64,000 nt of DNA, from the NCBI GenBank assembly GCA_016201405.1, contig JACQCZ010000015.1, positions 186,001 through 250,000 on the forward strand. Direction: 5' to 3'. Of the stretch, positions 53,509-62,558 are shown piece after piece; the stretch's first letter is position 1, and the number at the start of each line of letters is the position of its first letter. Made by a program: the position numbers and the translations under genes. This DNA is from Candidatus Acetothermia bacterium. GTDB taxonomy: Bacteria > Bipolaricaulota > Bipolaricaulia > RBG-16-55-9. Below the pieces are notes generated by a model. It worked only from the letters and a program-made list of their open reading frames with translations. It searched no databases and had not been told where the DNA came from.

Positions 53509-53688
53509 ATGGACATGTCAATGGACAAGCTGAGTATTTACGTCCCGCAAAAATACAGGGGCAAGCAGCCGATTGAGCGCTTGACTAAGCTGGCCAAGAA
53601 GCGGGACCGCTCGGTCAATTATCTGGTGGTGCAGGCGATCCTTGATTTTGTCGAGCGCGAGGAGAAGCGAAAAGACAACGGAGACTGA
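53509..53688 (+). CDS. Ribbon-helix-helix (CopG-like) protein
   Basis: A 59-residue protein: KLSIYVPQKYRG would be the beta ribbon and IERLTKLAKKRDRSVNYLVV plus AILDFVEREEKRK the two helices, with the RSVNYLVVQAI turn typical of CopG/Arc-type DNA-binding proteins. ATG at 53509 follows AAGGAGG; the upstream in-frame extension is not used. No toxin gene is adjacent, and a tRNA promoter begins about 40 bases downstream. Probably a small transcription regulator of unknown target. Confidence 0.75.
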   Translation: MDMSMDKLSIYVPQKYRGKQPIERLTKLAKKRDRSVNYLVVQAILDFVEREEKRKDNGD

Positions 53689-53730
53689 TTTTTAAATCAC
53701 GCCTGGGGTTTGGATCGCCAAGAAACTGGA

Positions 53731-53759
53731 TTGACAACGGAATTTGAGCCCAGTATGAT
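53731..53759 (+). promoter_or_regulatory. Promoter of the tRNA-Thr/tRNA-Tyr unit
   Basis: TTGACA (53731-53736), 17-base spacer, TATGAT (53754-53759). The tRNA starts 13 bases downstream. Confidence 0.85.
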
Positions 53760-53772
53760 GCGCCCACATCCG

Positions 53773-53848
53773 GCCGACGTAGCTCAGTTGGTAGAGCAAC
53801 GGTTTTGTAAACCGTGGGTCGTGGGTTCGAGTCCCTCCGTCGGCTCCA
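53773..53848 (+). tRNA. tRNA-Thr (TGT)
   Basis: Acceptor GCCGACG/CGTCGGC, anticodon stem ACGGT/ACCGT with loop TTTGTAA (anticodon TGT), T arm loop TTCGAGT, encoded CCA. First tRNA of the cluster upstream of tuf. Confidence 0.96.
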
Positions 53849-53892
53849 ATCAAGTTTTAATTTGGTGCATGAGTTTGTAGATATCTCGTGCT

Positions 53893-53974
53893 GGATGGGT
53901 ACCCAAGTGGCCAAAGGGGCCTGGCTGTAAACCAGGTGGCTCTGCCTTCGGGGGTTCGAATCCCTCCCCATCCA
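53893..53974 (+). tRNA. tRNA-Tyr (GTA)
   Basis: Class II tRNA with a long variable arm (TGGC..GCC). Acceptor GGATGGG/CCCATCC, anticodon stem CCTGG/CCAGG with loop CTGTAAA (anticodon GTA), T loop TTCGAAT. The gene is followed by CCC, so CCA is not encoded. Confidence 0.95.
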
Positions 53975-53979
53975 CCCGT

Positions 53980-54008
53980 TTGCCGTCCGGGAGGCATTTC
54001 GCTATAAT
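53980..54008 (+). promoter_or_regulatory. Promoter of tRNA-Thr(GGT)-tuf
   Basis: TTGCCG (53980-53985), 17-base spacer, perfect TATAAT (54003-54008), 11 bases before the tRNA. It should drive tRNA-Thr and tuf, and perhaps the genes beyond. Confidence 0.82.
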
Positions 54009-54019
54009 GGCCAGACTCC

Positions 54020-54091
54020 GCCCGTGTAGCTCAGTGGCAGAGCGTTACCTTGGTAAGGTAAAGGTCGTCGGTTCAATCCCGACCGCGGGCT
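54020..54091 (+). tRNA. tRNA-Thr (GGT)
   Basis: Acceptor GCCCGTG/CGCGGGC, anticodon stem TTACC/GGTAA with loop TTGGTAA (anticodon GGT), T arm GTCGG/CCGAC. CCA is not encoded. It lies 73 bases before tuf, as thrT lies before tufB in many bacteria. Confidence 0.96.
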
Positions 54092-54164
54092 CCCAAAACA
54101 TGTAGGGCTGAAGAATATTTACTAGTCTCTTCGGTCATTGAGAACGAAACCCAAGGAGGAGTTT

Positions 54165-55364
54165 ATGTCGAAGGGGAAATTCGCGCGAACAAAGCCGCAT
54201 GTGAACGTAGGAACGATTGGCCATATCGACCACGGAAAGACAACCCTCACCTCTGCGATCGTCTCCGTCCTGTCCCAAAAGGGCCAAGCGACGATGAAGT
54301 CATATGCTGAAATCGCCAAGGGTGGTGTCGTTCGTGACGCATCCAAGATTGTGACGGTGCAGGTTGCACATGTGGAATACGAATCGGACAAGCGCCATTA
54401 TGCCCACATTGATTGTCCGGGTCACGCGGACTACGTCAAGAACATGATCACCGGCGCAGCCCAAATGGATGGCGCCATTCTCGTCGTTGCTGCCGATGAG
54501 GGACCCATGCCACAAACACGTGAGCACGTGCTCTTAGCCCGTCAGGTCAACGTCCCGTACATCGTTGTATTCATGAATAAAGTCGACCTTGTAGATGATC
54601 CAGAGCTTGTGGACCTCGTTGAGATCGAGGTGCGAGAGCTTCTGAGCAAATATGATTTTCCAGGCGATGATGTGCCGGTCATCCGCGGCTCCGCCAAGGC
54701 AGCCCAGGAGAACCCGAAGGATGCCAATGCGACCAAGTGCATCATGGATCTCATGACTGCGCTTGACAACTCAATTCCAGAGCCTACGCGCGAGACCGAG
54801 AAGCCATTCTTGATGTCAATAGAAGATGTCTTCTCTATTAAAGGGCGTGGGACAGTGGCAACAGGCCGTGTCGAGCGTGGAATCATCAAACCTGGCCAGG
54901 AAGTCGAGATCGTCGGTCTTCGCGAGAAGTCTGTAAAGACAGTCGCCACCAGTCTGGAGATGTTCAACAAGACGCTGGATGAAGTCATTCCAGGGGACAA
55001 CGTGGGCGTCTTGCTCCGAGGTGTGGAGCGCGAGGACATCGACCGCGGTATGGTGCTTGCCAAGCCTGGTTCTATCACGCCGCACACCAAGTTTGAGGGT
55101 GAAGTCTACGTGCTGTCAAAAGATGAAGGTGGCCGCCACACGCCATTCTTCACCGGATACAAGCCCCAGTTCTTTTTCAGAACGACAGACGTTACGGGCT
55201 CTCTCTATCTGCCAGATGGCGTAGAGATGGTGATGCCAGGTGACAATATCAAGATTCGTGGCGAATTGATCAAGCACATCGCCATGGAAGAGGGTGTGCG
55301 CTTTGCCATCCGCGAGGGCGGACGCACCGTTGGTGCCGGCGTCGTGACCAAGGTGACTGAGTAA
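54165..55364 (+). CDS. tuf: Translation elongation factor Tu
   Basis: GTPase that brings aminoacyl-tRNA to the ribosome, 399 residues. G1 [10 protein letters not shown]3 [13 protein letters not shown]4 NKVD and G5 GSAKA are all present, and the protein ends in the normal beta-barrel domains. AAGGAGG precedes ATG at 54165. It is the only tuf in the window and is followed 7 bases on by rpmG. Confidence 0.98.
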   Translation: MSKGKFARTKPHVNVGTIGHIDHGKTTLTSAIVSVLSQKGQATMKSYAEIAKGGVVRDASKIVTVQVAHVEYESDKRHYAHIDCPGHADYVKNMITGAAQMDGAILVVAADEGPMPQTREHVLLARQVNVPYIVVFMNKVDLVDDPELVDLVEIEVRELLSKYDFPGDDVPVIRGSAKAAQENPKDANATKCIMDLMTALDNSIPEPTRETEKPFLMSIEDVFSIKGRGTVATGRVERGIIKPGQEVEIVGLREKSVKTVATSLEMFNKTLDEVIPGDNVGVLLRGVEREDIDRGMVLAKPGSITPHTKFEGEVYVLSKDEGGRHTPFFTGYKPQFFFRTTDVTGSLYLPDGVEMVMPGDNIKIRGELIKHIAMEEGVRFAIREGGRTVGAGVVTKVTE

Positions 55365-55371
55365 ATCAATC

Positions 55372-55518
55372 ATGACTGAACATGTGACTATGGCGTGTAC
55401 GGAGTGCCGCCGACGCAACTACCACACCACGAAGAACGTCAAGACGATTCGTGCCAAGCTGGAGTTGAAGAAGTACTGTCGGTGGTGCCGCAAGCATACG
55501 CCTCACAAAGAGGCGTAA
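55372..55518 (+). CDS. rpmG: 50S ribosomal protein L33
   Basis: Ribosomal protein of 48 residues, starting [20 protein letters not shown] and ending [14 protein letters not shown]. Four cysteines (CTEC, CRWC) make it the zinc-binding form. It sits between tuf and tRNA-Trp, its common place. Confidence 0.95.
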   Translation: MTEHVTMACTECRRRNYHTTKNVKTIRAKLELKKYCRWCRKHTPHKEA

Positions 55519-55530
55519 AGAAAGGGCGAT

Positions 55531-55606
55531 AGGCCCGTAGCTCAATTGGCAGAGCGACGGTCTCCAAAACCGTAGGTTGGGGGTTCAAGTCCCTCCGGGC
55601 CTGCCA
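55531..55606 (+). tRNA. tRNA-Trp (CCA)
   Basis: Acceptor AGGCCCG/CGGGCCT, anticodon stem ACGGT/ACCGT with loop CTCCAAA (anticodon CCA), T loop TTCAAGT, encoded CCA end. It lies between rpmG and secE as in many bacteria. Confidence 0.96.
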
Positions 55607-55621
55607 AAGAGTGAGCCATTT

Positions 55622-55819
55622 ATGGAACGAGTGTCAAGGTTTTTTCGAGATGTCCGAATGGAGATGTCCAAGGTCCACTGGCCAAGCCGGCTGGAGACGA
55701 CTGTGCTGACCATGATGGTCATCGCCATGCTGGTCGTGCTGACCGTCATTATTTGGTCCTATGATCTGGTATTCCAATTCGTGGTTGGAACGCTGCTGGG
55801 TCTGCATACAGGCACGTAA
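55622..55819 (+). CDS. secE: Protein translocase subunit SecE
   Basis: Essential small subunit of SecYEG, 65 residues. An amphipathic helix with RFFRDVRMEMSKVHWPSRLE is followed by one membrane helix (VLTMMVIAMLVVLTVIIW). ATG at 55622 begins 15 bases after tRNA-Trp; the frame extends back into the tRNA but is not used. It precedes nusG. Confidence 0.95.
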   Translation: MERVSRFFRDVRMEMSKVHWPSRLETTVLTMMVIAMLVVLTVIIWSYDLVFQFVVGTLLGLHTGT

Positions 55820-55837
55820 AAACGAGCGCACATCATC

Positions 55838-56911
55838 ATGAAAAAATGGTACGCGATTCAGACCTATGCGGGTTCCGAGCTCAAAGTCAAAGAGGAGTTA
55901 GAGAAACGAGTTCGTGAGCTGGGCTGGGAGAAGCGGTTTGAGCGCTTTAGCTCGGGCGGCGAGGAGAGCTTCTTTCTTGCGCCTGTTGAAGAGGTTATCA
56001 CCTCCAAGAGTCGCCGTGGACGGGCTGCTGAATATCGCATTCCTTATGATTATGACCTAAAAGCTGAATCCAACCAGCGAATAAGCCGTGGTGATCTCCT
56101 GGCTGGGAAGCCTGAGAGAACTTTTGAGTTTGACATCAAGATTTTGCAGATTGAGACCCTGCAGCGAGTGATCATTGAGCTGACAAACCGCAACGAAGAG
56201 CTCTACAAACTCTCGGATGACAAGAGAATCCGGCGAGATATACGCTTGGGCGAGAAGATTCCGGCCAACGTCCCGCTCACCAGCGACCGCGATCCGCGCT
56301 TCTTTACGAAAGTCAAAGGCAAAGTTGTAGACCGGTCGCGCATCAAGCACTTGGTGCTCGAAAAGATCGGTGGCGAGCGTGTCGAAGTCGAAGTTCCCGA
56401 GCGCTATTTGGTCAAGCTCAAAGAAGGAATGAAGCTCTCCAAGGGCGATCTGCTTGAAAAAGAGGATCGAATCTATTCAAAAGCCTCAGGAATGGTCAAG
56501 ATCAAAGAGTACAAAGACAAGCGAGTCATTACCGTGCAGCGCATTGAGAAGCGCCGGCTCTTCCCAGGCTATGTCTTTAGCAAGATGCAGATGAGCGAAG
56601 AGATGGTAGCGATTGTCGATGGGCTGAAGGCCCGGTTCGTCGGGAACCCGCCCCTTCCCATGCCCGAAGACGACATGAAGGTGGTCAAGCGCAAGGCAGG
56701 CTTCTTGGAGACGCCCAAGCGCGAGCACCCCGTCATCGAGGTGGATTTTGCCGTAGGTGAAGTGGTGGAGATCGTGGAAGGTCCGTTTGCGGACTTTACC
56801 GGTGAGATCACCGAGATTGACAAGGAGAACGAAGAGGTCACTGTGATGGTGAAGATCTTCGGTCGTGAGACGCCTGTGAAACTGGGGTTTGATGGAATTG
56901 AGAAGCTGTAA
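55838..56911 (+). CDS. nusG: Transcription factor NusG with a large insert in the NGN domain
   Basis: Transcription elongation and anti-termination factor. At 357 residues it is about twice the usual length. The NGN domain starts normally (WYAIQTYAGSELKVKEEL, to about residue 58), is interrupted by about 175 residues of beta-rich, charged sequence, and resumes at RRLFPGYVFSKMQM (about 239). The KOW domain follows (VDFAVGEVVEIVEGPFADF, 302-320). Thermotoga maritima NusG has an insert of similar size and place (domain II). No frameshift is seen. It sits in the normal secE-nusG-rplK order. Confidence 0.95.
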   Translation: MKKWYAIQTYAGSELKVKEELEKRVRELGWEKRFERFSSGGEESFFLAPVEEVITSKSRRGRAAEYRIPYDYDLKAESNQRISRGDLLAGKPERTFEFDIKILQIETLQRVIIELTNRNEELYKLSDDKRIRRDIRLGEKIPANVPLTSDRDPRFFTKVKGKVVDRSRIKHLVLEKIGGERVEVEVPERYLVKLKEGMKLSKGDLLEKEDRIYSKASGMVKIKEYKDKRVITVQRIEKRRLFPGYVFSKMQMSEEMVAIVDGLKARFVGNPPLPMPEDDMKVVKRKAGFLETPKREHPVIEVDFAVGEVVEIVEGPFADFTGEITEIDKENEEVTVMVKIFGRETPVKLGFDGIEKL

Positions 56912-56949
56912 TCAAGCTGTAAGCGAAAGCACGTAAGGAGAGATCGAAG

Positions 56950-57393
56950 ATGCCAGCTGCGGGGAAACGAGTGGAAAAGATTGTGAAGTTGCAGATTCCC
57001 GCTGGTTCTGCAACACCTGCTCCACCTGTGGGTCCTGCCTTAGGTGAAGCCAAGATCAACATCATGGACTTCTGCAAGCGGTTCAATGAGGCGACCAAGG
57101 AGATGGAGAAGGGCCTCAAAATCCCCGTGCAGATCTATGTCTATCTCGACAAGAGTTTTGATTTTGTGCTCAAGCAGCCGCCAGCCTCTGAGCTGCTCAA
57201 GCGTGCCGCGGGTGTTCCCCTCGGCTCTGGGACCCCAAATAGCGTGAAAGTGGGCAAGATCACGCGCGACCAGCTGCGCAAGATAGCAGAGATGAAGCTG
57301 CCCGACCTCAATGCGCTAGATGTTGAGGCTGCAATGAAAATTATCTCTGGAACGGCCCAGAACATGGGTATTGAGATCGTCGAGAAGGCATAA
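56950..57393 (+). CDS. rplK: 50S ribosomal protein L11
   Basis: Stalk-base protein that binds 23S rRNA, 147 residues. Starts with [22 protein letters not shown] and has [15 protein letters not shown] and the end [11 protein letters not shown]. Usual position between nusG and rplA. Confidence 0.97.
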   Translation: MPAAGKRVEKIVKLQIPAGSATPAPPVGPALGEAKINIMDFCKRFNEATKEMEKGLKIPVQIYVYLDKSFDFVLKQPPASELLKRAAGVPLGSGTPNSVKVGKITRDQLRKIAEMKLPDLNALDVEAAMKIISGTAQNMGIEIVEKA

Positions 57394-57415
57394 ATTTTAT
57401 AAAGGACGAGCGATC

Positions 57416-58129
57416 ATGAGACATGGAAAGCGATTTGTAGCCAACTTGGAGAAGGTAGACCGGACTCGGTTCTACACGCATCAGGAGGCAGTGCCGTTGC
57501 TGAAGCAGACGGCCACGGCCAAATTTGATGAGTCCGCAGAGGCTGTCTTTCGGTTGAGCATCGACGTGAAGAAGAATGAGCACCGCATTCGTGGGACAGT
57601 GACTTTACCTCACGGGACGGGAAAGAGCGTGCGAGTGCTTGTTATAGCCAAAGGTGAGAAGGTCAAGGAGGCTGAGACGGCGGGCGCAGACTTTGTCGGC
57701 GGCGATGATCTGATCAAGAAGATTGAAGGCGGCTGGCTCGATTTTGACAAGATGGTCGCCACTCCGGACATGATGGCTACGGTCAGCAAACTGGGGCGCG
57801 TGCTGGGTCCTCGCGGACTGATGCCATCACCCAAATCGGGCACAGTGACTGCGGATGTGAGCCAGGCCGTCAAAGAGCTCAAGCAGGGAAAGCTGGAGTT
57901 CCGCGTTGATGACTATGGTCAGATCCACACGGCATTTGGACGAGCTTCGTTTGACGAGAAGAGATTAATAGAGAACTTTTTGGCTCTGGCGACGGCTATC
58001 TTTGATGAGAAGCCTAGCGATGTGAAGGGGCGCTTTCTTAAGAGTGTGACGCTCTCAAGCACGATGGGGCCTGGCATCAAGCTTGATCCAGAACAGGTGA
58101 CCAAAGCCGTGACCGAGGGGAGACTCTAA
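57416..58129 (+). CDS. rplA: 50S ribosomal protein L1
   Basis: Ribosomal protein of the L1 stalk, 237 residues, often a translational repressor of its own mRNA. Has ATPDMMATVSKLGRVLGPRG and LMPSPKSGTVT, the family signature. ATG at 57416 follows AAAGGACGAG; the frame open to 57371 overlaps rplK and is not used. Confidence 0.97.
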   Translation: MRHGKRFVANLEKVDRTRFYTHQEAVPLLKQTATAKFDESAEAVFRLSIDVKKNEHRIRGTVTLPHGTGKSVRVLVIAKGEKVKEAETAGADFVGGDDLIKKIEGGWLDFDKMVATPDMMATVSKLGRVLGPRGLMPSPKSGTVTADVSQAVKELKQGKLEFRVDDYGQIHTAFGRASFDEKRLIENFLALATAIFDEKPSDVKGRFLKSVTLSSTMGPGIKLDPEQVTKAVTEGRL

Positions 58130-58133
58130 AGTC

Positions 58134-58727
58134 ATGCCAACACTCGAAAAAGAGCGGATCGTCAAAGAGCTGGAAGAGAAATTTAAGAGCGCTACGGGTC
58201 TGGTATTCACAGAGTTCCGCGGGATTGATGCCAACGACATGATGGCGCTCCGCAAGGAGCTCCACAAAAATCAGGTCGAGTATCTTGTGGTCAAGAACCG
58301 CTTGGCGCTCCTCGCGGCTAAGAACGCAGGCCTGACCGTTGACCCCAAGGTCCTCAAAGGGCCAACCGGAATCTGTTTTGGCGAAGGTGCAGTTCCCTTC
58401 AAACTCTCGGTCAAGATCTCAAAGAAATTTGAAAAGTTCAAGATCAAAGGCGGTCTCTCCGAGGGTGAGATGGTGGATGCCACTGGCGTCAAAGATTTGG
58501 CAAGTCTCCCGACCCGAGAAGAGTTGTTGGCTCGTCTGGCTGGAGCCATGCAATCACCGATTCAGCAATTTGCATCCGTGCTGAGCGCGATCATTCGCAG
58601 TGGCGTGATTGTGCTGAATGAGGTGGCCAAAGTGAAGCCTGCCGATCCGCCCCCAGCGGCGGAAGCACCACCCGCTGAAAGCGCTCCACAAAGCGATGGA
58701 CCGGCTGTAGGTGAGACCAAGGCCTAA
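58134..58727 (+). CDS. rplJ: 50S ribosomal protein L10
   Basis: Stalk base protein that anchors L7/L12 dimers, 197 residues. The first 130 residues are the rRNA-binding globular domain (GLVFTEFRGIDANDM, VVKNRLALLAA). The tail is helical and then Pro/Ala/Glu-rich (about 165-197), longer than average. It starts 4 bases after rplA, so there is no room for a separate rplJ leader. Confidence 0.96.
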   Translation: MPTLEKERIVKELEEKFKSATGLVFTEFRGIDANDMMALRKELHKNQVEYLVVKNRLALLAAKNAGLTVDPKVLKGPTGICFGEGAVPFKLSVKISKKFEKFKIKGGLSEGEMVDATGVKDLASLPTREELLARLAGAMQSPIQQFASVLSAIIRSGVIVLNEVAKVKPADPPPAAEAPPAESAPQSDGPAVGETKA

Positions 58728-58780
58728 CGAAATATTTATTCAAAAATTACTGAAAAGAATTTCAGAAAGGAGATTCAACG

Positions 58781-59152
58781 ATGACATCGACACAGATTTT
58801 AGATGCAATTGACACAATGACGGTCAAGGACCTTCACGCCTTAGTGAAGGCCTTGGAGGAGAAGTATGGCGTGAGCGCACAGGCCGCAGTCGCCGTGGCC
58901 GCAGCACCCGCCGCAGGCGGCGAGGCCGCAGCCGGTGGCAAGACCACGCTTAAAGTGGTCTTGAAGAACGCCGGCCAGCAGAAGGTACAGCTCATCAAGA
59001 CCATTAAGGACATCACTGGTAAAGGACTCAAAGAGTCCAAGGAGCTTGTGGACAAGCTTCCCGCAGTCGTCAAGGACGGCCTCTCTGAAGACGAGGCAAT
59101 CCAGCTCAAGAAAAAGATTGAAGAGTCCGGTGGTGAGGTCGAGCTCCAATAA
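58781..59152 (+). CDS. rplL: 50S ribosomal protein L7/L12
   Basis: Acidic stalk protein that recruits translation GTPases, 123 residues. N-terminal dimer helix, Ala/Gly hinge, and C-terminal domain with KTTLKVVLKNAGQQKVQLIK and GLKESKELVDKLPAVVKDGL. A small hairpin (CTGAAA-AGAA-TTTCAG, 58750-58765) lies just before its ribosome site. Confidence 0.97.
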   Translation: MTSTQILDAIDTMTVKDLHALVKALEEKYGVSAQAAVAVAAAPAAGGEAAAGGKTTLKVVLKNAGQQKVQLIKTIKDITGKGLKESKELVDKLPAVVKDGLSEDEAIQLKKKIEESGGEVELQ

Positions 59153-59201
59153 AGCCCCCCAGGTTTTTTGCAGACCCCAAACTTAGAAGAGGAGGGAATC
59201 T

Positions 59202-62200
59202 GTGCGGGAGAGGCGTTCCTATGGCCGTGTGAAGCAGGTCTTTGACCTGCCTTATTTGCTGGAAGATCAAAGGCGCTCGTACAAGTGGTTCTTAGAAGAG
59301 GGACTGGCCAAGTTATTTGATGAGATTTCACCCATACGAAGCGATGGAAAAGATGGGCTTGTTCTAGAGTTGAGCGATCCGCGCCTGCAAGAGCCTCACA
59401 ACACAGAGAAGGATTGCAAAGACAAGAATTTGACCTATTCTGCTCCGCTCAGAGTGCGGGGGCGTCTTCTTAAAGAGGGCAAGCTGGTCAAAGAAGATGA
59501 TCTATTCTTAGCAGACATTCCCTTGATGACGGAGCGAGGGACCTTTGTTATTAATGGCAGCGAGAATGTGGTCGTGAACCACCTAGCGATCTCGCCGGGT
59601 ATCTATTTTACCCAAGAAGGGCCTAATGAATTTCACGCGCAGGTCCGCCCAGAAGGTGGAGCCTGGCTTGAGTTTATCTTAGACACCAAGCGCGAAAAAA
59701 TCGTCGCACATCTCGATCGCAAGGCCAACTTGCCTCCAACGACCCTGCTGAAGGCTTGGGGAATGACCAATCAACAGGTTTTGAAGCGCTTTTCCATCCG
59801 CGTCAGCCCGGTCAACCCAGAGAAGCTGGAGCCCTACATGGGCTACCGCTTCAGTGAAGAAGTCGCTCTTGGAAAGACCGTGGTGAAGCTTGGCGAAGAG
59901 TTGCAGCCCGATCTTCTGAAAGAATTCGGGAAGACAAAACTCAAAGAGATTCACCTCGTCCACCCCTACGTTCAGCGGAGTCTGGAAGAAGACCGCGCCT
60001 CTGACCAAAAAGATGCTCTTCAAATTGTGTACAGAAAATTGCGCTCTTCAGATCGCGCATCGCTGAAGACGATGCAAGAGTATTTCGATAAACTTTATCA
60101 GGACCCTGATACATACAACATCTCGCGTGTCGGCCGCTTTATGATCAACAAGAAGCTGGGGTTGAACGGCAAGGCTGATGACACGGTGATCCATCTGGAA
60201 GAAGTAGTTCTGATCATTGAGAGGCTGCTCAAGACTCCCATTGAGCGCAATCTACTGGATGACAAAGACCACTTGGAGAACAAGCGCGTAAAGCCACCGG
60301 GAGAGATTGCCGCCGACATGCTGCGCGGCAGCTTTAAGCGCATGGCTCGCATCACGGCAGACCGCTTGAACAAATATTCGATGGATGAAGAGGAGCCGCT
60401 GCGCAACCTGGTCATGACCCGCGTGGTGCAGGGTGCCGTCAACAAACTTTTTTACACTGGGCGGCTCTCCCAATATTTGGAGCAGGTCAACCCGCTCACC
60501 GAGCTGACGCACAAGCGGCGTCTCTCGTCTCTGGGCGGCAGCCTCAGCAAGCGGCGTGCCAAACTTGAGGTCCGCGACGTGCACACCTCGCACTACGGCC
60601 GAATCTGTCCGATTGAGACTCCTGAAGGACAGAATATTGGTCTGATTACGTCCATGGCGACCTATGCCAGGGTCAATACCTTCGGCTTCCTTGAGGCTCC
60701 TTATCGCAAGGTGGAGAAGGGCAAAGTCACGGACAAGATCGAGTGGCTCATGGCGGATGTCGAAGAGGAATTCAATATGGCTTCCGCGACGACCCCGGTT
60801 GACGCCAAGGGCAAGATCCAGGGCGATCAAGTCGAGATTCGCACGGGGAAAGAAGAGATCAAGTTTGTTGAGCCCATGGAAGTCAATTATATGGAAGTCT
60901 CTCCGGCAGCCCTGGTTGGGGTCTCTGCTTCGTTGATTCCGTTTCTAGAGCATGACGACGCCAACCGAGCGCTTATGGGAGCTAACATGCAACGACAAGC
61001 TGTGCCTCTGGTCAAATCAAGGGCTCCTTATGTTGGAACCGGCATGGAGCGAGTGGCTGCCCGTGATTCTGGACGTCTGCTCCTGGCAGATGATGATTGC
61101 GTTGTGAGCTATGTGGACGCCTTGCAGATTCGGGTCAAAGACGGAAAGAAAGAGAAGACCTACCCGCTGCATGTCTTTGAGAACTCCAACCAAGACACGA
61201 TTCTGCACCAGCGCCCGATCGTCTCCAAGGGCGAGAAGATTAAAAAAGGGCAAGTTCTCGCTGACTGCGAGAGCACCGATGATGGTGAACTGGCACTGGG
61301 TGCGGATGTTCTTGTAGCCTTTATGCCGTTTGAGGGGTACAATTACGAAGATGCCATTGTCATCAATGAGCGTCTCGTCAAAGAAGATGTGTTCGATTCT
61401 ATTCATATCGAAGAGTTTGAAGTCCGCGCTGAAGAGACAAAGCTTGGCCCTGAAGAGATCACCAACGACATCCCTGATATCAGCAAAGAAGAGCTGAGGA
61501 ACCTGGATGACAAAGGCGTGATCCGACTCGGGACCGAAGTACGCACAGGAGATATTCTCGTCGGGAAGCTGACGCCCCGGGGTGAGAGTGAGCCAACCCC
61601 TGAAGAGAGAATCTTCCGCTCGATCTTTGGAGAGAAGACCCGTGCCGTCAAGAACACTTCTAAGACTCTGCCACCCTCCAGTGAAGGCTGCAAAGTGATC
61701 CGGGTGAAGAAATTTAGTCGCGAAAAGGGCGATGAGCTTGAGGCCGGCGTCAACGAGCTTGTAAAAGTTTATGTCGCTCAGCGGAAGAAGATTTCAATCG
61801 GGGACAAGCTGGCAGGCCGCCACGGAAACAAAGGTGTCATCTCGCGTGTGCTTCCTTCCGAGGAGATGCCATTCTTGCCCGATGGAACGCCTGTAGATCT
61901 TGTTCTCAATCCACTGGGTGTGCCATCCCGCATGAACTTGGGACAGGTCTTTGAGACGCATCTTGGCTGGCTCTCTCAGCTGAAAGGCGAGTATGCCTCA
62001 TCCCCTGTATTTGATGGAGCCACAGAAGGCGAGATCCTGACAGAATTGCATAAGGTCCGGGCAAAGCATGGGCTAGCTGATGGAGATGGGCTCAGCACGC
62101 CGGATGGAAAGCCGGATGGGAAGGTGGTCCTGCGCGATGGCCGGACTGGTGAGCCTTTTGACCACTCCATTGTGGTGGGGCCGCTATACGTACTCAAGCT

Positions 62201-62549
62201 GGAACACATAGCTGATGAGAAGGTCCATGCCCGCTCGACTGGCCCATACTCGCTCATCACACAACAGCCGCTCGGCGGCAAAGCCCGCCTGGGCGGTCAG
62301 CGCCTGGGTGAGATGGAGGTCTGGGCTCTGGAAGCATACGGCGCCTCTCATGCCCTTCAAGAGATGCTCACGCTCAAGAGCGACGACCCGCAAGGGCGCG
62401 TCCGGCTGTACAAAGCTATTCTAAAGGGAGAAGAATACCCCGATCCGGGACTTCCGGAATCCTTCCGCGTGCTGGTCAAAGAGCTAAAGAGCTTAGCGCT
62501 CTCCTTCAAGGCCTTTGATGCAGGTGGCCGCGAGCTGGACATCGACTGA
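59202..62549 (+). CDS. rpoB: RNA polymerase beta subunit
   Basis: Catalytic beta subunit, 1115 residues, starting from GTG after GAGGAGGG. Typical stretches are LSQYLEQVNPLTELTHKRRL (rifampicin region), RICPIETPEGQNIGLI, EDAIVINERLVKED and DKLAGRHGNKGVISR, and the C-terminal clamp EMEVWALEAYGASHALQEML. It is on the compact side, with no large lineage inserts seen. Unusually, the next gene is a transporter, not rpoC; no rpoC is in the window. Confidence 0.98.
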   Translation: MRERRSYGRVKQVFDLPYLLEDQRRSYKWFLEEGLAKLFDEISPIRSDGKDGLVLELSDPRLQEPHNTEKDCKDKNLTYSAPLRVRGRLLKEGKLVKEDDLFLADIPLMTERGTFVINGSENVVVNHLAISPGIYFTQEGPNEFHAQVRPEGGAWLEFILDTKREKIVAHLDRKANLPPTTLLKAWGMTNQQVLKRFSIRVSPVNPEKLEPYMGYRFSEEVALGKTVVKLGEELQPDLLKEFGKTKLKEIHLVHPYVQRSLEEDRASDQKDALQIVYRKLRSSDRASLKTMQEYFDKLYQDPDTYNISRVGRFMINKKLGLNGKADDTVIHLEEVVLIIERLLKTPIERNLLDDKDHLENKRVKPPGEIAADMLRGSFKRMARITADRLNKYSMDEEEPLRNLVMTRVVQGAVNKLFYTGRLSQYLEQVNPLTELTHKRRLSSLGGSLSKRRAKLEVRDVHTSHYGRICPIETPEGQNIGLITSMATYARVNTFGFLEAPYRKVEKGKVTDKIEWLMADVEEEFNMASATTPVDAKGKIQGDQVEIRTGKEEIKFVEPMEVNYMEVSPAALVGVSASLIPFLEHDDANRALMGANMQRQAVPLVKSRAPYVGTGMERVAARDSGRLLLADDDCVVSYVDALQIRVKDGKKEKTYPLHVFENSNQDTILHQRPIVSKGEKIKKGQVLADCESTDDGELALGADVLVAFMPFEGYNYEDAIVINERLVKEDVFDSIHIEEFEVRAEETKLGPEEITNDIPDISKEELRNLDDKGVIRLGTEVRTGDILVGKLTPRGESEPTPEERIFRSIFGEKTRAVKNTSKTLPPSSEGCKVIRVKKFSREKGDELEAGVNELVKVYVAQRKKISIGDKLAGRHGNKGVISRVLPSEEMPFLPDGTPVDLVLNPLGVPSRMNLGQVFETHLGWLSQLKGEYASSPVFDGATEGEILTELHKVRAKHGLADGDGLSTPDGKPDGKVVLRDGRTGEPFDHSIVVGPLYVLKLEHIADEKVHARSTGPYSLITQQPLGGKARLGGQRLGEMEVWALEAYGASHALQEMLTLKSDDPQGRVRLYKAILKGEEYPDPGLPESFRVLVKELKSLALSFKAFDAGGRELDID

Positions 62550-62558
62550 GAGAGATCC

